DNA of 64,000 nucleotides from Ephydatia muelleri (GCA_013339895.1 JABACO010000019.1:3748147-3812146), one strand, 5' to 3'. Shown: positions 46,811-62,848, numbered from the stretch's first letter. The notes: generated by a model not told the origin, from the letters alone. Numbers and translations are program-made.

Positions 46811-49469
46811 GACCCAGCATGCGCTGGCGCTGATAGGGAGGGGGCACGACCCAGCATGCACTGACGCGACGCGCGATAATTTCTTTTTGCGGCACATTAG
46901 GGCGAGCTGGTAGTGGGAGCGCAGGACGCGGAGGAATGCAGCAGCTGGAAGAAGGCGCTGCAAGACGCTGGCAGAGTGTGAGAAGCCGTAAATGCCTCAA
47001 CACGCATGCGTGGAGTTTACGTATATTGCTGCCGACAGGAACTGGAAGAATGCGCAAGTTGGAGACACCATTATCCACCAGATGGAACAGAAGACCCAGC
47101 AGGTGGCCCAGGAGATGAAGCAGACTATTGGTGTGGTGGGTATTGCTTTGTTCCTGTTATTACCCTTTCCCTCTCCCCTGGGACTACAGATAAGCTCAAT
47201 GAAGAGGCGTCAGCCCTTGTCCAAGAAAAGGAAAAGAAAGCTGTGAGATTTTGTAGTTCATCTCTCATCCCATCCTTACCCCTACCCTCCCTCCCCTCCC
47301 CTCCCCTCCCCTCCCCCTCCCCTCCCTCCCTCCCCTCGCCTCCCCTCCCCTCCCCTCCGCCTCCCCTCCCCTCCCCTCCCCTCCCCTCCCCTCCCTCCCC
47401 TCCCCTCCCTCCCCTCCCCTCCCCTCCCCTCCCCTCCCCTCCCTCCCCCTCCCCTCCCCTCCTCCCCTCCCCTCCCCTCCCCTCCCCTCCCTCCCTCCCC
47501 TCCCCTCCCCTCCCCTCCCCTCCCCTCCCCTCCCTCCTCCCCTCCCCTTCCCCTCACCCTCCCCTCCCCTCCCCCTCGCCCTCCCCTCCCCTCCCCCTCC
47601 CCTCCCCCTCCCCTCCGCTCACCCTCCCCTCCCCATCCCCTCCCCCTCCCCTCCCCTCCCCTCCCTCCCCTCCCCTCCCCTCCTGATCAGGAGCTGGAGG
47701 CTCTAGCAGCAAAGCTAGAAGCTGAGAAGAGAACCATTGAGGAAGCTGCTGTGAATCTGAGAACAGAGAAGGAGACAACTAAACTGTGAGACGACTACTA
47801 TGACATCATCATGTGGTAATGGTGTCTTCTATGAATAGTGAGCTTCAGAGCACCTTGGCAACCATTTCCAAGGTTCAAGAGGAGAGGGATTCATTGGAAG
47901 CACACATACAGGGCCTAGAGACCAAAGCTCAGGTGATGGGCCCCTTGACTATGTTAGCGTTCTCATGGGGGATGGAGGGACACGGGGAGTGTCCTATCAC
48001 ACAGCATATCCCCATTAACCCTAACAGATAATGGAGCAACAGAGACAGAAGGTGTTGGCTGAACTGCAGGAGAAAGAAACGCAAGCCAAGGAGCTGGACG
48101 AAGAGAAGGCTAGGCTGGCAAAGACAACAGCTTTACTAAAGGAAGACATTGATGTAAGTGTGCATGTGGTGTGTCAGGTAGGAGGTGTGTCAGGTGGGAG
48201 GTGTGTCAGGTGGGAGGTGTGTCAGGTGGGAGATGTGTGAGGTGGGAGGTGTGTCAGGTAGGAGGTGTATCAGGTGGGAGGTGTGTCAGGTAGGAGGTGT
48301 GTGAGGTGGGAGATGTGTGAGGTGGAAGGTGTGTGAGGTGGGAGGTGTGTGAGGTAGGAGGTGTGTGAGGTGGGAGATGTGTGAGGTGGAAGGTGTGTGA
48401 GGTGGGAGGTGTGTGAGGTGGGAGGTGAGTGAGGTGGGAGGTGTGTGAGGTGGGAGGTGTGTGAGGTGTGTGAGGTGGGTGGTGTGTGAGGTGGGAGGTG
48501 TGTCAGGTGGGAGGTGTACTTGTGCCATCGTCCTTCACTCAGTCATTGGAGGGGAAGAGGAAGCTATTGGAGAAGGAGAAGGAGTTAGCTTCTCTGCGGT
48601 ATGCTGCTTGTTGCAAGAACACCTAAATGTTTGTCTTGTTGAAAGGATTGCTTTCCTTTTGATCTGTTCTAAGTGTACTTCCTTTATCAAAGGCTTGGAG
48701 AACAAATGGAGGCAGCTAGACAGCTGGAAGAAGAGAAGAAAAAGATGGCTGATACTGCCATCTCCCTTCAGCAGAACTTGGAGGTTGGTTACATGTGGTA
48801 CTTCTATGTAACAGCCAGAGGCAGCTAGCTATTCATATCACTTTCTCCTGACCTGTTGTATTTCATCAGATAATTAACAAAGCCAAAGTTGACAACTGTC
48901 AAAAAAGTTCTTCAATAGTTGTTTGCAGTGGCATGTGTGCATAGATTATCTTCTGAAAGCACCCATCACCATCACCTAGGATAGAATGTACGAGTGTGTT
49001 ATTCATTCTGAAGGGAGGAGCTTGAGAGGAGGGGCTTCCTTTTCCATACACAGAGGCTTCAGAAAGAAGTATTTCATTTCCACGTCTATTTAGTTAGCTA
49101 TTGTGCCTATGGATGCAAGTGCAAGTTGCATTGGCAGTACAGGGGTTGTGTGGGAGATGAGGGAACGGGCAGGAGAGGGATGGAGGGGGAAGGGACAGGA
49201 GGTGGGGAGGAGGAGGTGAGTGTGGCAATGAGACATACTTGATACTTGCACACAATTGTCTTGTACGTAGTCCCCGTCCCCCCCCCCCCCCCTCCCCCCC
49301 TCTGCCCCCCCAACTATCTTTACTCTTTTCAGCAAGTGGTAAGAGAGAAGAGCAGTAGCACTTCAAAATGGCGGGAGGAGTACCACAGGAGAGTCAAGGC
49401 AGAACAGAGGTTTCAGCAGGCTGAAGCCAGCTTTAAGAGACTGGACAAGGTAGGGCTAAACCAGTGTAT

Positions 49470-49506
<37 letters not shown>

Positions 49507-49953
49507 ATTTCACATATACACACCACAACACAATATATGCAATATGTGTGCATACATACATCTATCAACAGACACTGAAGAGCATTGGAGCAAATGTTGA
49601 TTTCCAATTTGAAGTACATGCCAACAATTTGAAAAGTGAGAGTTGTATTAGAATGGGTTCCCTTCATTGTATCATCTTGCACGGCAGGGTTCTTTGAGGA
49701 GTGTGTAGCTGAAAAGCAAAGTGAAGAAAACACGGATGAAGGAATGCTTCAATCACCACCACCACCACTTGTGACATGGAATGGGCAACAGCTCTGTTCT
49801 GATCAAACACTGGAGCAGGAGGATGGAGATGGTGACTGTGTCAGGGCCAGTGGGTGTGTAGCTATGAGTGGTGAAGGTTACTCTGAAGAGACTGTACAGA
49901 CAGTTGAAGGGCCTCTCCAAGGGGATGCACAGAGGAGCTCCCCAACCAGTTGA
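46296..49953 (+). CDS. PLEKHD1-like PH plus coiled-coil protein; PH exons disrupted
   Basis: Coiled-coil exons are intact with matching phases: 46901-46977, 47039-47130, 47190-47242, 47691-47785, 47839-47932, 48028-48153, 48543-48598, 48693-48783, 49333-49449, 49572-49635, 49688-49953 (stop TGA), together 377 codons. PLEKHD1 landmarks: [10 protein letters not shown], long Glu/Lys coiled coil, FFEECV. Upstream, PH-domain pieces are recognisable ([47 protein letters not shown]) but need frame changes at about 46373, 46404, 46550 and 46671, so as written the PH domain cannot be translated. Either the gene has lost its PH part, starts elsewhere, or the sequence has indel errors. An inverted relative lies at 55862-60140. 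Confidence 0.75.
47281..47683. repeat. (CCCCT)n-type tract in PLEKHD1-like intron
   Basis: 400 bp of CCCCTCC repeats. The matching intron of the inverted copy holds the complementary tract (58871-59078), showing that the duplication included introns. Confidence 0.95.
48165..48520. repeat. GGGAGGTGTGTGAGGT-type minisatellite in PLEKHD1-like intron
   Basis: 16-17-bp units. The inverted copy has the same unit much shortened at 57700-57800. Confidence 0.93.
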
Positions 49954-50575
49954 TAGGTCATTTCAACCAGTCAGATAAACTGCTAGTGACATACATGCAT
50001 ACTTGATATACATGTGCAAGTATAAAGTATGTCTGTTACATGCTGTGCTTTAGCTCTCATCTTTGTACCCTGTGTGATACTGCCATTATTGAATTTGACC
50101 TTGAGGAATGATTGTATGAAGTCTAAATAATTCACCCATTCTTTTTTGTGAACTGGAAAATGGATTGGAACCTGAAAGAGAGCATGGGATGGGGTTGCCT
50201 CTTATTCTCTGTGTGGGGATCTATTTAAGTTCCTCAAAAACGAATACAGGCTTTCTTTTTGAAAAGACAATTGGTATAGCCAGTTTATGCTTGGGAGAAA
50301 ACGTGGGTGGGGCTTGTAATCACGCTATTACAAACCCCACCCACATACTAACGCTTCTAATTTAACAGTACTTGGCTCTTTCGACCTTCGGAAGAACAAT
50401 GGCTTCTCATTTAGTTATGATTCGATGCATTCGAGCGGGAAATGAAGACTATCGGCCAAGGCTTTGAGCGATTTTGTCCTGTCTGTCATCTCATATTCCT
50501 TTGCGTGCAAATGGTATTAACGATGACGTCGTTGGACTTGGGACGAGGTCTGAGTTTTGCAAGAAGCCATATGCA

Positions 50576-53896
<3,321 letters not shown>

Positions 53897-53944
53897 ACTT
53901 TTGACACATTTGATATTAATATTATAACAAAGTTATAATGTACA

Positions 53945-54265
53945 TAGTGGTGTGAACTGAAGGTGTATTTCTGTGCACTGGAAGTGTATTTCTGTGCACT
54001 GGAGGTGTAATTCTGTGCACTGGAGGTGTAATTCTGTGCACTGGAGGTGTATTTCTGTGAACTGGAGGTGTATTTCTGTGCACTGGAGGTGTAATTCTGT
54101 GCACTGGAGGTGTAATTCTGTGCACTGGAGGTGTATTTCTGTGCACTGGAGGTGTATTTCTGTGCACTGGAGGTGTAATTCTGTGCACTGGAGGTGTATT
54201 TCTGTGTACTGGAGGTGTAATTCTGTGCACTGGAGGTGTATTTCTGTATACTAGAGGTGTATTTT
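53945..54265. repeat. 21-bp minisatellite (GCACTGGAGGTGTAATTCTGT type), about 15 copies
   Basis: Units alternate TAATTC and TATTTC versions, just after the dioxygenase stop. Open frames of WRCISVH type are artefacts. Confidence 0.95.
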
Positions 54266-54575
54266 TGAGCACATATCAGGACTAGTAACTTAATTATTTG
54301 GGTTCATATCAGTTATTAGTGCACAATGCTTCTCAGCAGTACAGGACTCCAAGCTGTCGGAATCTTCGTGTATGCCGCCCGTTTACGTGTGGGTATATGT
54401 ACCGTATCCGCTATTAAGTTAAGTGCTTGTAACGTTTTCACGCAGAGCGATGGTAACGGCTAACGCTCGTCGGTGCGTATTGCAATACCTGTCTACACTC
54501 GTATTCTCGAGAAGGCCACCGCCCTGAAAGGGTCCTTTTAAATTCTACGGGCACTTAGCATTGGGGGCTCTCAAG
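54266..54575. other. Intergenic, possible promoter of the small gene at 54576
   Basis: 310 bases; nothing recognisable beyond CpG-rich sequence near 54440-54550. Confidence 0.4.
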
Positions 54576-55071
54576 ATGGGGGCTCGCCAAATGTACGTAA
54601 GCACTATCGCATGATGCATAGTACTGTACGCATTATACATTATTACATTTGGGTCTGGGTACGAGACCACTCACTTCTGCATAGTCGAGCTGGGGGGCAC
54701 AGTTAGACATGTAGATCGCTACCGGTGTCAAAAGGATATTCGTGGATACGGTTGGATTTGACTACTGGAACAGCAACAGCACCGAGATGAGATTGCGCCA
54801 GGTGGCCATCGTCAACCTGCTCGCTTCAAGGGGTACAATCCGGTCCGGATGAAGTCATACCTAATCGGCTGGAATCCGGCAATGGATGGCGCACGTGCTT
54901 TACGAGAGCTACGACGGAGTGTATTCTTTTGATACTCCGGAGTCCCCCCGCAAAGAACAGGCGCGTATCGCGAAACTGAAGGCGGCCAAGCAGAGGTACG
55001 AGATAAGGAGGGAGGTCGCCAGATACAAGGAGAACAACTTCATGGCAGAACAATGGGGCACCATTGCTTAA
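54576..55071 (+). other. Candidate small gene of unknown family, with two compensating frame breaks
   Basis: ATG at 54576 (MGARQ), donor GTACGT at 54593, then an exon from about 54734 reading IFVDTVGFDYWNSN and MRLRQVAIVNLL. The same protein style continues one base out of phase as FKGYNPVRMKSYLIGWNPAMDGARA, and back in a third step as YESYDGVYSFDTPESPRKEQ to a stop at 55071. The last part is highly charged and probably helical (KAAKQRYEIRREVARYKENN). The two shifts cancel, as expected for two indels in one gene or two sequence errors. I do not recognise the family. Confidence 0.45.
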
Positions 55072-55321
55072 GAAGCTGTTACGGATGGTATCGATGTGAT
55101 CGGGGCGGCATTCGGTTAGTAGCAGCACAGTTGCCTTGCCGGCCGGCAGTCTCTGATTTCATGACGTCACTTATCGGCGCTCGCGTCTTCATTACGTCAT
55201 GTGATAAAAACTACCATACACGTGCAGCTCACAAGACATCTCGTTTTAATAAATGCGCGCGAAAATCATTGGCTTGCTGAGTGATAATAATACACACTGC
55301 AGATGTAATTGTTATTTGGAC

Positions 55322-55446
55322 ATTGTTAGGCTCTCAATAAGGCTCTCAAATAAGGCCCAATAGGCTCTCAAATAAGGCCCAATAGGCTCTCAAATAAGGC
55401 CCAATAGGCTCTCAAATAAGGCCCAATAGGCTCTCAAATAAGGCCA
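55322..55446. repeat. 22-bp direct repeat (CTCAAATAAGGCCCAATAGG), about 6 copies
   Basis: Near-perfect tandem units. No gene is seen from 55072 to 55861. Confidence 0.95.
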
Positions 55447-55879
55447 ATAGCACAGAATGAAACTGTATCATGATTCTTCATATTTGCCTTTCCTCATCCC
55501 CATCCCCATCCAACTACGGTCTCTACATTATATCTCACCTTAACTTGTCTGCCAAACATGCAATGCACACACAATGGACTGAACATTTGACACATCCCCA
55601 GACCAGTGAGTAATGTAATGAGACTAACGTAAGCTTTTTTAATAGGAAGAGCACAGAAAATCTAAGGTACCCAACATACATGTACTGCACAGCCTATATA
55701 TAATAGCTAAGAATTAAGTCTGCACTGGAGTGCTAATGACCAGCTGTCTAAGGTGTTGATATAAACTTTTACAAGGGGAAAAACAAATTTCTAACAATAT
55801 TAGAAACTACCTAAAGTTAAGTGATCACGGACGAGTGTACATATAAAGGTCTATGCTTCTCTTATGCTGATACTTCCTT

Positions 55880-56125
55880 GGGCTGGTCAGGAGCTACCAC
55901 TGGCTGTTCAGGTGCTACCACTGGCTGGTCGGGTGCTACCACTGGCTGGTCAGGAGCTACCACTGGCTGGTCAGGTGCTACCACTGGCTGGTCGGGTGCT
56001 ACCACTGGCTGGTCGGGTGCTACCACTGGCTGGTCGGGTGCTACCACTGGCTGGTCGGGTGCTACCACTGGCTGGTCGGGTGCTACCACTGGCTGGTCGG
56101 GTGCTACACTGGCTGGTCAGGTGCT
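55880..56125. repeat. 21-bp repeat, formerly coding VAPDQPV heptapeptides
   Basis: About 11 units of GCTACCACTGGCTGGTCGGGT type. On the minus strand they read VAPDQPV repeatedly and end KEVSA-stop. They continue, after a one-base loss at about 56107, from the SAPSREATPDRSVAPDQP end of the PLEKHD1-like pseudogene. Confidence 0.85.
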
Positions 56126-56499
56126 ACAGAACGGTCTGGAGTTGCTTCACGAGATGGTGCAGACTCAGCTTGATTGAGAGCATTGTCACTCATGTTGGCA
56201 TTAGTGATCACTTTGGCCTTCTGCTCATAAAGGGGGCGTGCCCTCAAGGGTCCTTCATGATGTCCAGCTTCTTGGCTTCAAACTGTTCCTCCGCAATGCA
56301 CTCCTCAAAGAACTCTGAGTGCAAAGGTCACAGGTGACAACCATATCATTAATAAGTTTGCTATTTAATAAATTCAGATAATAAACTAACTTAGCAGACA
56401 TCTTGCACTTACTTCTAAGATTTTTCACATCAGTCTCCACTGCCATGTCAATGTGTACTCCACTGTCTTTCAAGGCCTGTGCGAGCGTGTAAGAGGGGA

Positions 56500-56905
56500 G
56501 TTGTGTGCATGTGTAGAGGGAGGTGTGTGCACATGTGAGTGTGTAGAGGGGAGGGTGTGTGCACATGTGAGTGTGTAGAGGGGAGGATGTGTGCACATGT
56601 GAGTGTGTAGAGGGGAGGTATGTGCACATGTGTGTGTAGAGGGGAGGTATGTGCACATGTGAGTGTGTAGAGGGGAGGTATGTGCACATGTGAGTGTGTA
56701 GAGGGAGGTATGTGCACATGTGAGTGTGTAGAGGGGAGGTATGTGCACATGTGAGTGTGTAGAGGGGAGGATGTGTGCACATGTGAGTGTGTAGAGGGGA
56801 GGATGTGTGCACATGTGAGTGTGTAGAGGGGAGGATGTGTGCACATGTGAGTGTGTAAGAAGGGAGGGTGTGTGCACATGTGAGTGTGTAAGAGGTGAGG
56901 TGTGT
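56500..56905. repeat. About 31-bp minisatellite (TGTGCACATGTGAGTGTGTA type) in the pseudogene
   Basis: About 13 units, intronic. The reverse-strand string THSHVHTSSPL is a repeat artefact. Confidence 0.93.
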
Positions 56906-58870
56906 GTGCAAATATATTGGTAACAGGCATTGGGACGAGGTTCAGAACATGGAGTGTTGTCCTCACCTTATCTAGTCTCTTCAGAGAGTCTTCTGCCAGC
57001 TTAAGCCTTTGCTCAGTCTTCAATCTCTTCTTTCTCTCCTCCTTCCACTTGCTTCACTCGCTTCCTTCTCCAGGGCCACTTGCTGGGGAGGAGGGAGGGG
57101 CAGGTTAATATGAGGAGGGGAGGGAGGGGCAGGTTAATATGAGGAGGGGAGGAGGGGCAGGCTAATATGAGGAGGGGAGGGGCACTGGTTGGTCTCTTGA
57201 GATTAGATTGAATTGTAACTTAGCAGTGGGTGTGTCCATGTGAGCAACTGACATGACATGTACTCTATTGCCAGCAGGAACACAGCCACAGCAAGAAGTG
57301 TCTGTCTGGAGCTATTTCCCAGTCTCCTTCAAAGGTATACTCAAACCTCACAGCCCTCCACTTTAACTAATCGCACACACATGTCTATCAGAAGGCATCT
57401 TAACTTTTAGGTGAAAATGTAGTCTTTGGGACTATTGTGTCTCACCTCCAAGTTTCTGCTGGAGGGAGATGGCAGTATCAGCCATTTTTTTCTTGTCTTC
57501 TTCCAGCTGTCTAGCTGCCTCCATTTGTTCTCCAAGCCTTTGATAAGGAAGTACATAGAACAAATCAAAAGGAAAGCAATCCTTCAACAAGCCAAACATT
57601 TAAGTGTTCTTGCAACAAGCAGCATACCTCAGAGAAGCTAACTCCTTCTCCTTCTCCAATAGCTTCCTTCTTTCCTCCAGTGACTGAGTGAAGGACAATG
57701 GTACAAGTACACCTCCCACCTCACACACCTCCCACCTAACACACCTCCCACCTCACACACCTCTCGCCTCCCACACCTCCCAACTGACACCTCCTACCTG
57801 ACACACCACATGCACACTTACATCAATGTCTTCCTTTAGTAAAGCTGTTGTCTTTGCCAGCCTAGCCTTCTCTTCGTCCAGCTCCTTGGCTTGCATTTCT
57901 TTCTCCTGCAGTTCAGCCAACACCTTCTGTCTCTGTTGCTCCATTATCTGTTAGGGTTAATGGGGGAATGCATTAAACTTCACACACTCCCTGTAGCCAG
58001 GCGACCAAGGATTGATCCTTATTGATTAAATTCATTACACATGACTTCTGGATAAAGTCCTCCCCCTCTGATCAAGGACACAATGTGTAGATACAATAGA
58101 ATCCAAATATATATATACCCCCCCCCCCCCCCCCCCCCCCTCCCTTCCCCCAGTGTTACCAGAAGTCACTCACTGGTATTACCATGGTTACATCTCCTAG
58201 TCGGGGTTGACATAAAGGCTGCCACAAATCATATTCATACTATTGTTGTAACATCATTCTACATGTAATTGTCCTGGGACGGCAGGTGGTGATAACAGCA
58301 TAGCTGCACTGTTCTGGAATTCATCGCAGCCATCCATCCTTATGTGGAAAGGGACGATGCTTAACAGTTATATTTTACATCCTGGGCGCAGGGTTGATGA
58401 CGCGTTTTCATAATCATAACATGCTACCAAGTCTTATTGTCGACCCTGCTTACATACTTCTATGGCTTGTCATTAGTTGCTCTTCATTACAATTATCCAA
58501 ATCCCCCTCCTCCCCTCCCCCACTTCTCCTCCCACTCCTCTTCCACTCCCTCTTATTCATCCCCCTCCCACTCCTCCCTTCCCTCTGACTCCTCCCTCCC
58601 TCCACCCCTCCCTTGCCTGACCTGCAGGTTGGCCTCCAAACTCTGTGTCCGCATGCTCAGAGTGTCTCTTTCCTCTTGAACCTTGGACATGGTTGCCAAG
58701 GTGCTCTGAAGCTCACTATTCATAGAAGACACCATTACCACATGATGATGTCATAGTAGTCGTCTCACAGTTTAGTTGTCTCCTTCTCTGTTCTCAGATT
58801 CACAGCAGCTTCCTCAATGGTTCTCTTCTCAGCTTCTAGCTTTGCTGCTAGAGGCCTCCAGCTCCTGATC

Positions 58871-59078
58871 AGGAGGGGAGGGGGAGGGGAGGGGAGGGGA
58901 GGGGGGAGGGGAGGGGAGGGGGGAGGGAGGGGAGGGGAGGAGAGGGGAGGGAGGGAGGGGAGGGGCGGGGAGGGGAGGGGGAGGGGAGGGGTAAGGGGAA
59001 GGGAGGGGAGGGGGCAGGGGAGGGGAGGGGGAGGGGATAGGGGAGGGGAGGGGGAGGGGAGGGAGGGGAGGGATAAGG
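58871..59078. repeat. (AGGGG)n tract in pseudogene intron
   Basis: Complement of the plus-copy tract at 47281-47683, about half as long. A poly(C) run lies separately at 58119-58140. Confidence 0.93.
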
Positions 59079-60140
59079 CCTGGGATGAGAGATGAAGCTA
59101 CAAAATCTCACCAGCTTTCTTTTCACTTCTCCTGGAACAAGGGCTGACGCCTCTTCATTGAGCTTATTCGTAGTCCCAGGGAGAGGGAAAGGGTAATTTA
59201 AAGCTCTGTACAATGCCAGGAGGAACAACATTACACAACACACGACACATACACACCACACACATACACACACACACATACACACACCAACACATACAAC
59301 ACACACACCAGTTACACAACACATACACCACACCACACACACACACAACACACACCCACACACACCAATGGTCTGCTTCATTCCTGGGCCACCTGCCTGG
59401 TCTTCTGTTCCATCTGGTGGATAATTGTGTCTCCAACTTGCGCATTCTTCCAGGTCCTGTCGGCACTATGAACACGATTCCATAATCCAATGACAATGAC
59501 AGTGCAACAGTCATTACACTCTTCCTGCATCTTGGAGTGCCTTCACCCATGCTGTGCAATCCTCTTGATTCTCTGCACCCACCCAGACCTCTCCCTGGAT
59601 AGGAACAATGGATTAGGCACCCGTCTGCCCCGCCTCCGCGCTAGGGCGGGGCGATCGACCTTGAAATGCTCATTGGTGATCTTGATGGTGAACTTTTGCG
59701 AGCCGCATGCACATTCTTCAACGGTGCAGCCGCCCAGCGGGATCACCCCCTGGTGGGGCCCAAACATTATGAGCGCCACCCAAGTGCGTTGTCGCTCAAA
59801 CCTTAGGTGGATGTTTTAAAATGCTGGTCTTTTCAAAGATCTTAGCATCAGTATCGATTAGTACAGCAGAAACCCTTCCTTCACAATGAAGAACCTAATC
59901 CAATTAAAGCTAATACTTCTGCCAGGGTCATCCGAAGCCTCTCACCGTTTCTGCCATTTTGCTGATTTGTGCCCCAAACGGTCGTTTTAATAGTAGACCA
60001 GACTTTTGCACTTTAGCATCGCCGATATCGAAGCTTTCTGCATCCTGAGAGTCTCTGTTTGGACATAGCGTATCACACCACACACACCGGAATACGCCCT
60101 TCTCAGCAATAATTTGAGGACCGCGAAACGAGGATGGCAT

Positions 60141-60534
60141 GCAATTAATTAAGATGGAGTTTCAGGAACTAATCAGTGAGCGCTCGATCAAGCTCAATTC
60201 AACCGCATTCACGCAACATTCGTTTTTAACAGCACAACTATCGTCTCGTCTATTGCCGGTTCGGCCTGTTTTACTGAGAACAGGTTGCGGCGTGTACAGC
60301 TCCGGGGTTCTATCGCAACACGGGAGGTTAGCGAACGTCGTGATATATTAAACGTGTAAAGGTGACGCCGGTTCCAGAATTGGATGCCCATCGCGAATTT
60401 GTTTCGAAGCGATGCCACCAAAAAACAAGGTACCCTAGTATCACTAAGCTAAACCCCGGGGGCGTGCGTCAAGTTTAATAGTACTTAACGTTTCTTAGAC
60501 CAACCACCGCAATTGATCTTGAAAGATGTTAAGT
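60141..60534. other. No supported gene
   Basis: A 70-codon frame at 60139-60351 and a short MPPKNK start followed by GTACCC at 60412 are present, but neither has family support. Confidence 0.4.
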
Positions 60535-60798
60535 TTACAAACATTCCATTACTCGGAACACAGGTAAAATAGACTTACAGCATTGTCGTTGAGGCTGTAT
60601 TGCAGAATGAAATTGTTGATGACATAATGCTTTTTTTTTAACCCTTTCATTTATACACACAGCCTCTATGCTATCAGCGAGGCCGCCTCTACGATGTCGT
60701 CCGAATTGTTGGCACCATTGTCTAAAATAAACATTTCCTCGAACTCTAGTTCGCCGTAAATATTTACCTTCTTTCTCCTTCACAGCTTCCGATGTCAT
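60535..60798 (-). pseudogene. Truncated copy of the small gene at 62849-63261
   Basis: MTSEAVKEKE, a donor GTAAATATT, then after TTTTAG an exon beginning NGANNSDDIVEAASLIA and a stop. The first 60 or so bases and the intron match the other copy; then the sequences part. Without the downstream SNARE-like or helix region it is probably a broken duplicate. Confidence 0.5.
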
Positions 60799-60830
60799 CT
60801 TTGTTACCTTGGAGTATTATTCATCCAGAC

Positions 60831-61418
60831 ATGGGTGTCGGAACCGGTCCGGCAGGTCCGGCGGCCCGCCGGACCAATGTTTTCCTAAAATAATGTATTA
60901 TGATGAATTAACTGATAATCTAAAAGAGAAATGGATGCCGCTCGCTCGATATTATTGTCAAGTCTCTTGGTCTGCAGTAGAAATTTCATCCGTCTAAGTC
61001 GTTTCCCTTTCCAAAACGTTCGTTTGGATCGAAGGGTGAAACGCGCTCGTTTAGAGCAGAAGTGGTGTGAAAAGTACAGCTGATCATAGATGTTATTGCA
61101 GAGGAGTTTGTTCGAGGTAAACGAACACCGCCTTAGCCAGTTTGGTCATTTTATGCATATATATATTATAATTATATAAATATATAAAATAGGAAACAGG
61201 CCATACCTCACAATACCCAGCTTGTTCGTCATACCCCATACTCATCTTTAACCATATTTCGAATTCATAGCATGATTTTTGGGCGGCGAACTGCAGTGAA
61301 ATTCCTTATGGTTTAGGACGTTAATAATGCATAACTTGCAAAGCTTCTGGGGCTCCGCCCCAGATCCCGATAGGGGAGCTTACAGCGCTTCCCCACCAAT
61401 GTTTTGTACCTTCCTACG
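60831..61418. mobile_element. Insertion relative to the paralogous segment at 63300
   Basis: Flanks ATTATTCATCCAG and TACGTACATCCTTCCGGG are contiguous (19 bases apart) in the second copy near 63290-63325. The 590-bp insert begins GGGTGTCGGAACCGGTCCGG and ends with GGGGCTCCGCCCCAG... ACCAATGTTTTG. No transposase frame. Element class is not certain; the CGGAACCGGTCCGG opening is reminiscent of non-autonomous DNA transposons. Confidence 0.55.
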
Positions 61419-61519
61419 TACATCCTTCCGGGCAGGGCTAGTCTCGTGCCCAAACTTTACATGGGCGGGGCTGGCGTTGCCAAGGTAGAGGTAGTTAAAA
61501 CCCACCTACTTTATTGACA

Positions 61520-62640
61520 ATGGGTGATTGAGTTTTGGACAGCCTGGTAGGGTTTTTGCAGTCTCCTCGCTGGACACACCCGCTCAACAACTTCGTGGAT
61601 GAAAAATGCTGTGGGTAAGGTGTTCCTAAACATCAAAGACTCTATCACCCAGGTGTATATTTTGGTCTAGTTTTCGATCCTGGGGAGGAGAACAAATTTT
61701 CTTACACAGACATCCACAAGCAATATAGCAATCTGGTGAGACTGTCCGCTATCGTCTGCTGCGCGCCTTATTCCTTGTGCGCACTCTAGGTGGAGTCCTT
61801 GCTGGAGCAATTCATGGATGACATTGGAATGACCTCCAAGTAGTTCATACAGACGTAGGAAAGATGTGCAGAGAGTTGCAGCTTTGAGAAGGTCACTCGT
61901 CCACTCATCTTCCATTTTCTACCCCTCCCTTCCATCTATCTTAGACCCTCATTCTCCCTTCCCCACACTTCACTATTCATCTTGCTTACCTTTCCATGAA
62001 CCCTCCCCTTCCTTACCTCTCCAACCTCTCTCATCTTACACCCTTTCTGCCTCTTTATCCTCTCTCCCCATCCTCCCCCCGCCTCACTAATTCAGAGCCT
62101 CACACAGCAGATAGTGGCTGCAGACGATTTTCTCTGCTTCAAGACCTTGATGGTGCAAAGGAACATTGACCTGGAAGCTGGTTGAGGAGCAACGAAAAGC
62201 CTGTCACTTCAGGAGCCTCCCCCTTCCTATGGCACAGTTCTCTACAGTGATGAAGAGAGCGCACTTCAACAAGCACTCGAGCTGTCCAAGAAAAGAGTTT
62301 GATTTAAAGCATCACATGGAGGAGGAGGAGTTGAGACACCTTATTGCAATGGCCGAGGCACAGTGGACCACTGAGAGGCTTCAGTGTGCACAGGTGCCAA
62401 CTGATGTCTGCAACATGCCAGCAACTCTTACTGTTCCTAACACATCAAGGCCTCCAACTGTTTCTAACACATTAGTAGTTCCAGCTGTTCCAAGCACTAC
62501 AGAATATCCAGCTGTTCCAAGCACTACAGAATATCCAGTTGTTCCAAGCACTACAGAATATCCGGCTCTTCCAAGCACTACAGAATATCCAGCTGTTCCA
62601 AGCACTACAGAATATCCAGCTGATCATCTCCATTTTTTAC
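61520..62640 (+). pseudogene. CFAP36-like, copy A, broken
   Basis: Matches the CFAP36 (BART-like) domain: FLQSPRWTHPLNNFVDEKC, VFDPGEENKFSYTDIHKQYS, VESLLEQFMDDIGMTSK, then QQIVAADDFLCFKTLMVQRNIDLEA and ESALQQALELSKK, EFDLKHHMEEEELRHLI. Lesions: TGA at codon 4 (TGG in copy B), an extra T in AAATGCTGTGG that breaks phase, TAG for CAG after MTSK, TGA after LEAG, and a shift after LSKK. A 27-bp repeat (VPSTTEYPA, five units, 62478-62620) follows. Confidence 0.8.
62478..62625. repeat. 27-bp repeat encoding VPSTTEYPA-type units
   Basis: Five units of GTTCCAAGCACTACAGAATA plus TCCAGCT. In frame with the EFDLKHH segment of CFAP36 copy A. Confidence 0.9.
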
Positions 62641-62848
62641 AGTGTGAATATGAACAGATGATAGATATATTGTACAGAACACTGATTCATATGCCAGCAA
62701 TACACGGACTAACTGCAGTAGCTTTCGGGTTCCACTCTTCTTCCAAAGAGGTTTGGAGCGGAGCCTTCATCACCAGCAGTTGGCCATATATAGGGCCACA
62801 CACACACACAAACCCACACACAACACATAAAGTCTCGTTGGCCCACAG

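Larger units (their letters stand above)
55862..60140 (-). pseudogene. PLEKHD1-like second copy, inverted, with multiple lesions
   Basis: Exon order mirrors the plus-strand copy at 46296-49953. N-terminal part: ESFDIGDAKVQKSGLLLKRPFG, then [45 protein letters not shown], coiled coil, FFEECIAEEQ, and a C-terminal heptapeptide tail absent from the other copy. Lesions visible against the other copy: TAC-TAA after FLLY; an extra A before TGGCAG; GAATG for GAGATG (stop after QVAQE) near 59382; splice acceptor CTACAG changed to CTACGA near 59169; GGCCTC for GGCTC near 58855; a frame break near 57050; and a one-base loss in the tail repeat. Some exons (57944-57815, for example) remain intact. Confidence 0.8.
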
